Origin: Hyphomicrobiales bacterium
GTDB taxonomy: Bacteria > Pseudomonadota > Alphaproteobacteria > Rhizobiales > Beijerinckiaceae
Direction of reading: 5' to 3'
DNA length: 37,102 nt
NCBI GenBank assembly: GCA_026400565.1
Contig: JAPLOV010000166.1
Location: 1-37,102 of the forward strand
In this document: positions 33,850-37,102 of the stretch, piece by piece
How the letters are laid out: each line of letters starts with the position of its first letter
Numbering within the stretch: the first letter of the stretch is position 1
Translations under genes and position numbers: made by a program
Notes under the pieces: generated by a model
The model's database searches: none
The model's input: the letters and a program-made list of their open reading frames with translations, nothing else
Told to the model about the DNA's origin: nothing

Positions 33850-34932
33850 TCAGCTTGGCAGCGCGACCTCGATGCCGCGGTAGAAGTAATTCTGCGCGCG
33901 GATCTGGTCATCTGTCAGACGCCCGCCGGCTGGCACGACTGTCGAGCCGTCCGCCCGCACGATCGGCCCATCGAACGGATGCAGGCGCCCGGTGGAAATG
34001 GCATCGGCGATGCGCTGCGCCTCGGAAGCCTCTTCCGGTGTCATGTTCGTGAACGGAGCCAGCTTGAACAAGCCGGAGTTCAGGCCGCCCCAGACATCGC
34101 CCGGCGTCCAGCTTCCTGCGATCACCGCCTTGGCGCGTTCGACATAGTAGTCGCCCCAGCTGTTGACGCTCGATGTCAGGTGCGCTTTCGGCGCAAAGCG
34201 GGTCATGTCGGAGGCCTGGCCGAAGCCGAACACGCCGCGCTCGTTGGCGAGTTGCAGCGGGGCGGGGCTGTCCGTGTGCTGGCAGATCACGTCGCAGCCC
34301 TGGTCAATCAGCGCGCGCGCGGCATCAGCCTCGCGGCCGGGATTGAACCAGGCATTGACCCAGATGACGCGGATCTTCATCGCCGGATCGACCGACCAGG
34401 CCCCGCGCATCACGGTGTTGATGGCGTGGATGACTTCGGGCACGGGGAAGGCTGCGATATAGCCGATTGTCTTTGATTTAGACTTGCGGGCCGCGATCAC
34501 GCCCTGCACATAGCGGCCCTCATAGAAGCGGGCGTTGTAGAGCGAGACATTGGCAGCCGTCTGCGTACCGGTCGCGCTCTCGAAGAACACGTTCGGCAAG
34601 GTCGGCGCGACGCGCATTGTCGGCTGGAAGAACGAGAAGGACGTGGTGAAGATCAGCCGGTGGCCCTGACGGCCGAGTTGGGTCGCGACTCGCTCCATGT
34701 CATTGGCCGCGACGCTTTCGACCACGGTGGTCTTGACCGCCGGCCCCATCACCTCCTCAAGGCGCTTGCGGCCAAGATCGTGCATGGTCGACCAGCCGAA
34801 ATCTCCGACCGGACCAACATAGATGAAGCCGACCTGAAGGGGGTTTGACTGGGCAAACACAGGTTGGCCAAGTGTTGCGGCACCGGCCAGGGCCGTGGCG
34901 CCACCAAGAACCTGACGACGATTGATCTGCAT
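33850..34932 (-). CDS. BMP-family ABC transporter substrate-binding protein
   Basis: A 360-residue periplasmic receptor of the basic-membrane-protein (PnrA/Med) family, which usually binds nucleosides. The twin-arginine-type leader MQINRRQVLGGATALAGAAT is cleaved near VFA-Q. Characteristic stretches are VGFIYVGPVGDFGWSTMHDLGR, IFTTSFSFF, GYIAAFPVPEVIHAINTVMRG and DQGCDVICQHTDSPAP. No lipobox Cys is present, unlike many Gram-positive members. AGGAG is 7 nt before the ATG. It is the last gene of the ABC operon, 72 nt after the second permease. Confidence 0.93.
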   Translation of the reverse strand: MQINRRQVLGGATALAGAATLGQPVFAQSNPLQVGFIYVGPVGDFGWSTMHDLGRKRLEEVMGPAVKTTVVESVAANDMERVATQLGRQGHRLIFTTSFSFFQPTMRVAPTLPNVFFESATGTQTAANVSLYNARFYEGRYVQGVIAARKSKSKTIGYIAAFPVPEVIHAINTVMRGAWSVDPAMKIRVIWVNAWFNPGREADAARALIDQGCDVICQHTDSPAPLQLANERGVFGFGQASDMTRFAPKAHLTSSVNSWGDYYVERAKAVIAGSWTPGDVWGGLNSGLFKLAPFTNMTPEEASEAQRIADAISTGRLHPFDGPIVRADGSTVVPAGGRLTDDQIRAQNYFYRGIEVALPS

Positions 34933-35004
34933 GATTTCACTCCTGATTAATGGAAATATACGCAATAACCTAGCAAGAACTATGCCTGCCAGGCGTTACG
35001 TCAA

Positions 35005-35922
35005 CTACCGGTCAGGAACAAATGGCACACCGAGGGATGCGGGTGCGCTCTGCTGGCCGCCACGCCGGCTCATGATGATGACGAGTGCTATGATGGTGAC
35101 CAGATAGGGCAGGGCCGCCATCGCCTGTGACGGTATCTTAACGCCGGCGCCCTGGGCATGCAGTTGCAGGATGGTGATGCCGCCAAAGAGGTAGGCACCC
35201 GCCATCGCCCGCCACGGAAGCCATGAGGCAAAGACCACGATGGCAAGCGCGATCCAGCCCCGGCCCGCCGTCATCCCCGGCGACCAGAAGGGGGTATAGA
35301 CGAGGCTGAGATAGGCCCCGGCGAGGCCGGCGCAGGCCCCGCCGAACAGGATGGCGAGCAGCCTGATCTTCAGGACGGGATAGCCGAGCGCATGGGCTGA
35401 CGCATGGCTTTCGCCGCAGGCGCGCAGGATCAGGCCGGGTTTGGTGCGGCCCGGGAACCACCACACGCCGATGACCAGCGCGAACGAGGCGTAGACGAAC
35501 GGGTCCTGACCGAACAGCGCCTTTCCGATGACCGGCAGATCGCTGAGCACCGGCAAATCGAGCCGGGCCATGGTGTCGCGGCGTGCGCCCACGAACGGTG
35601 CCCCGATCACCCCTGACAGGCCGAGCCCGAAGATGCTGAGCGCGAGGCCGGATGCGACCTGATTGGCCGCAAGTCCGAGCGTGAGGGCGGCGAAGATCAG
35701 CGCCATGCCCATGCCCGCCGCGATCGCCGCGAGCACGCCGATGTAGGAATTGCCCGATACGATGGCCGCAGCGAAGCCGCAGGCCGCGCCCATGATCATC
35801 ATGCCTTCCATGCCGAGGTTGAGCACGCCGGAGCGCTCGACGACGAGCTGGCCGATGGCCGCAATCAGCAGGGGCGTCGAGGCGGTGATGATCGTCAGGA
35901 GGATGGCTTCGAACATCGTCAT
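35005..35922 (-). CDS. ABC transporter permease, nucleoside-type (second subunit)
   Basis: A 305-residue inner-membrane permease of the BPD_transp_2 family, resembling B. subtilis NupQ/YufQ. About eight hydrophobic segments are present. Family stretches are [33 protein letters not shown] and the EAA-like [21 protein letters not shown]. The ATG overlaps the stop of the first permease by four bases (ATGA), and GGAG is 8 nt upstream. A much longer frame extends antisense-free into the first permease but is out of its frame and not coding. Confidence 0.93.
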   Translation of the reverse strand: MTMFEAILLTIITASTPLLIAAIGQLVVERSGVLNLGMEGMMIMGAACGFAAAIVSGNSYIGVLAAIAAGMGMALIFAALTLGLAANQVASGLALSIFGLGLSGVIGAPFVGARRDTMARLDLPVLSDLPVIGKALFGQDPFVYASFALVIGVWWFPGRTKPGLILRACGESHASAHALGYPVLKIRLLAILFGGACAGLAGAYLSLVYTPFWSPGMTAGRGWIALAIVVFASWLPWRAMAGAYLFGGITILQLHAQGAGVKIPSQAMAALPYLVTIIALVIIMSRRGGQQSAPASLGVPFVPDR

Positions 35923-37004
35923 GCCGATTGCTCCTGCGGAGCGGTGCGCACCAGCCGGACGCGGTAGATTAGGAAGGCATCGCAGGCCAGCACGAAGAAC
36001 AGCAGCAGGCCCTGGAAGACCCGCGTCACATCCAGCGGCAGGCGCAGGGCGATCTGGGCGTTCTCGCCACCGATGAAGGTGATGGCGAGGAAGACGCCGG
36101 CAATCAGGCAGCCGATCGGGTTCAGCCGTCCGAGGAAGGCGACGATGATCGCCGTGAAGCCATAGCCCGGCGAGATTGTGGGCTGGAGCTGCCCCATGGT
36201 GCCGCCCACCTCGATGATGCCGGCCAGTCCCGCGAGCGCGCCGGAGATGGCGAAGACGGTCCAGGTCAGGCGGCTTTGCGAGAAACCGGCAAAGCGCGCC
36301 GCGCGCGGTGCCTCGCCGACAAGCCTGATCTCGAACCCTTTCAGCATGCGCGACAGCAGGAAGGCTGCCAGCATGACGACGACAAGCGCGATCAGCGTGC
36401 CGATGTTGATGCGGCCATCGCTGGTCAGCCGGATGGTCTGCGCCTCGGCCTCGAACATCACCGATTGCGGGAAGTTGAAGCCCTTCGGATCGCGCCACGG
36501 GCCGCGCACCAGCCAGTCCAGCAGGAGCTCAGCGATGTAGACCAGCATCAGGCTGGTCAGGATCTCATTGACGGACAGCTTGGTCTTGAGGATGGCCGGG
36601 ATCATGGCCAGCGCCGCGCCGCCGATCATGCCGGCCAGCATCATGGCAGGAAAGACCCACTGGCCATTGGCAACGCCATGGGTGGCGATGGCGATCCAGC
36701 CACCAAAGATCGCCCCCATGACGAACTGGCCCTCGGCGCCGATGTTCCAGTTGTTCGAGAGATAGCACAAAGACAGGCCGACCGAGATCAGCACCAGCGG
36801 CGTCGCTTTCACCGCAAGTTCCTGCAAGGCCCAGGTGTCGGAGATCGGCGACAGAAAATAGATCGCCAGCGCCTTGGCCGGGTCGAGCCCCATGGCTGCG
36901 AACAGCACCGCGCCGGAGGCAATGGTCAGCGCCACCGCGATCAGCGGGGAGAGCAGGCCCATCCAGCGCGAGCTGTTCTCGCGTTTGCTGAGGACGAGGC
37001 GCAT
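35919..37004 (-). CDS. ABC transporter permease, nucleoside-type (first subunit)
   Basis: A 361-residue BPD_transp_2 permease resembling NupP/YufP, with about ten hydrophobic segments. Landmarks are LVLISVGLSLCYLSNNWNIG, GAEGQFVMGAIFG, the coupling-helix region VGEAPRAARFAGFS and GYGFTAIIVAFLGRLNPIG. It pairs with the overlapping second permease to form the heterodimeric channel. Its ATG overlaps the stop of the ATPase gene by one base (TGATG). Confidence 0.94.
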   Translation of the reverse strand: MRLVLSKRENSSRWMGLLSPLIAVALTIASGAVLFAAMGLDPAKALAIYFLSPISDTWALQELAVKATPLVLISVGLSLCYLSNNWNIGAEGQFVMGAIFGGWIAIATHGVANGQWVFPAMMLAGMIGGAALAMIPAILKTKLSVNEILTSLMLVYIAELLLDWLVRGPWRDPKGFNFPQSVMFEAEAQTIRLTSDGRINIGTLIALVVVMLAAFLLSRMLKGFEIRLVGEAPRAARFAGFSQSRLTWTVFAISGALAGLAGIIEVGGTMGQLQPTISPGYGFTAIIVAFLGRLNPIGCLIAGVFLAITFIGGENAQIALRLPLDVTRVFQGLLLFFVLACDAFLIYRVRLVRTAPQEQSA

Positions 37005-37102
37005 CAGGCAGCATCCCGCGCGCGGGCTTCACCGGGGCCAAATCCGGAGCCGCCCATCAGAAGCCCGACAGCCTCGCGGGCCAACCCGGCCGTTGGAAGA
37101 GC
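37004..37102 (-). CDS. ABC transporter ATP-binding protein, C-terminal end only
   Basis: The minus-strand frame entering from the right edge encodes about 32 residues ending in TGA, including AREAVGLLMGGSG. This fits the extreme C-terminus of the double-domain NupO/YufO-type ATPase (compare the usual GLLM-G ending). It directly precedes the permease pair, the normal order for this importer. The Walker motifs lie outside the window. Confidence 0.8.
   Translation of the reverse strand, partial: ALPTAGLAREAVGLLMGGSGFGPGEARARDAA

Noticed and set aside
1-37102. CRISPR arrays, insertion sequences, prophage genes, tRNA or rRNA genes
   Set aside because: No regularly spaced repeats beyond the single 19-bp pair, no transposase, integrase or phage protein and no tRNA-like cloverleaf was recognised.

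Overview
The window is from a GC-rich alphaproteobacterium, most likely of the order Hyphomicrobiales (Rhizobiales). The evidence is the protein sequences (L4, S17, PccA and a TakP-type TRAP receptor all read as that clade), the gene order secY-adk-rpsM-rpsK-rpoA-rplQ without rpsD, infA or rpmJ, and the rplQ-Do protease-rarA-crcB-RluA neighbourhood. No taxonomic search could be run.

Region 1 (1-14350, + strand) is the S10-spc-alpha ribosomal supercluster. It starts with the last codons of rpsJ and runs rplC-rplD-rplW-rplB-rpsS-rplV-rpsC-rplP-rpmC-rpsQ, rplN-rplX-rplE-rpsN-rpsH-rplF-rplR-rpsE-rpmD-rplO-secY-adk, then rpsM-rpsK-rpoA-rplQ and a UUCG-loop hairpin terminator. Most genes overlap or sit 3-20 nt apart. 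Six longer spacers break this packing, and five of them hold perfect or near-perfect inverted repeats. The adk-rpsM gap also has a TTGACA promoter candidate followed by a 10-bp-closed stem-loop, a candidate regulatory leader of the alpha operon. S17 appears to lack six residues that are normally conserved. rpsM and rpoA both use GTG starts.

Region 2 (14561-19776, +) is a tight housekeeping run: periplasmic Do-type protease, RarA, the fluoride channel CrcB, an RluA-family pseudouridine synthase with a long basic N-terminal tail, and a HAD phosphatase. Several pairs overlap by GTGA.

Region 3 (19795-21413, -) is an MhqO-like ring-cleaving dioxygenase followed by an MhqD-like alpha/beta hydrolase. 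The hydrolase is broken by an in-frame TAG and has no ordinary start codon. A spacer with inverted repeats separates this pair from a divergent protein of unknown function.

Region 4 (22282-25590, +) is pccA (propionyl-CoA carboxylase biotin subunit), a beta-carbonic anhydrase overlapping it, and a gamma-glutamylcyclotransferase-like gene. Carbonic anhydrase next to a bicarbonate-consuming carboxylase makes metabolic sense.

Region 5 (25600-29890) is mixed accessory housekeeping: a rhodanese with a 59-residue membrane peptide downstream, a DUF599/DUF3253 pair, a YdcF-like membrane protein, a glutathione transferase and a short-chain dehydrogenase. A pair of 19-bp direct repeats lies in front of the rhodanese.

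Region 6 (30211-33774, +) is a complete tripartite TRAP transporter (receptor, small and large membrane subunits) with an internal hairpin plus U-tract after the receptor gene. Region 7 (33850-37102, -) is a BMP-type ABC importer, probably for nucleosides: ATPase tail, two permeases, then the binding protein. Regions 6 and 7 converge on one bidirectional terminator.

I found no CRISPR array, prophage, transposon, tRNA or rRNA gene, and no defence or biosynthetic island. The most unusual signals are the S17 deletion, the structured spacers of the ribosomal cluster and the hydrolase pseudogene.
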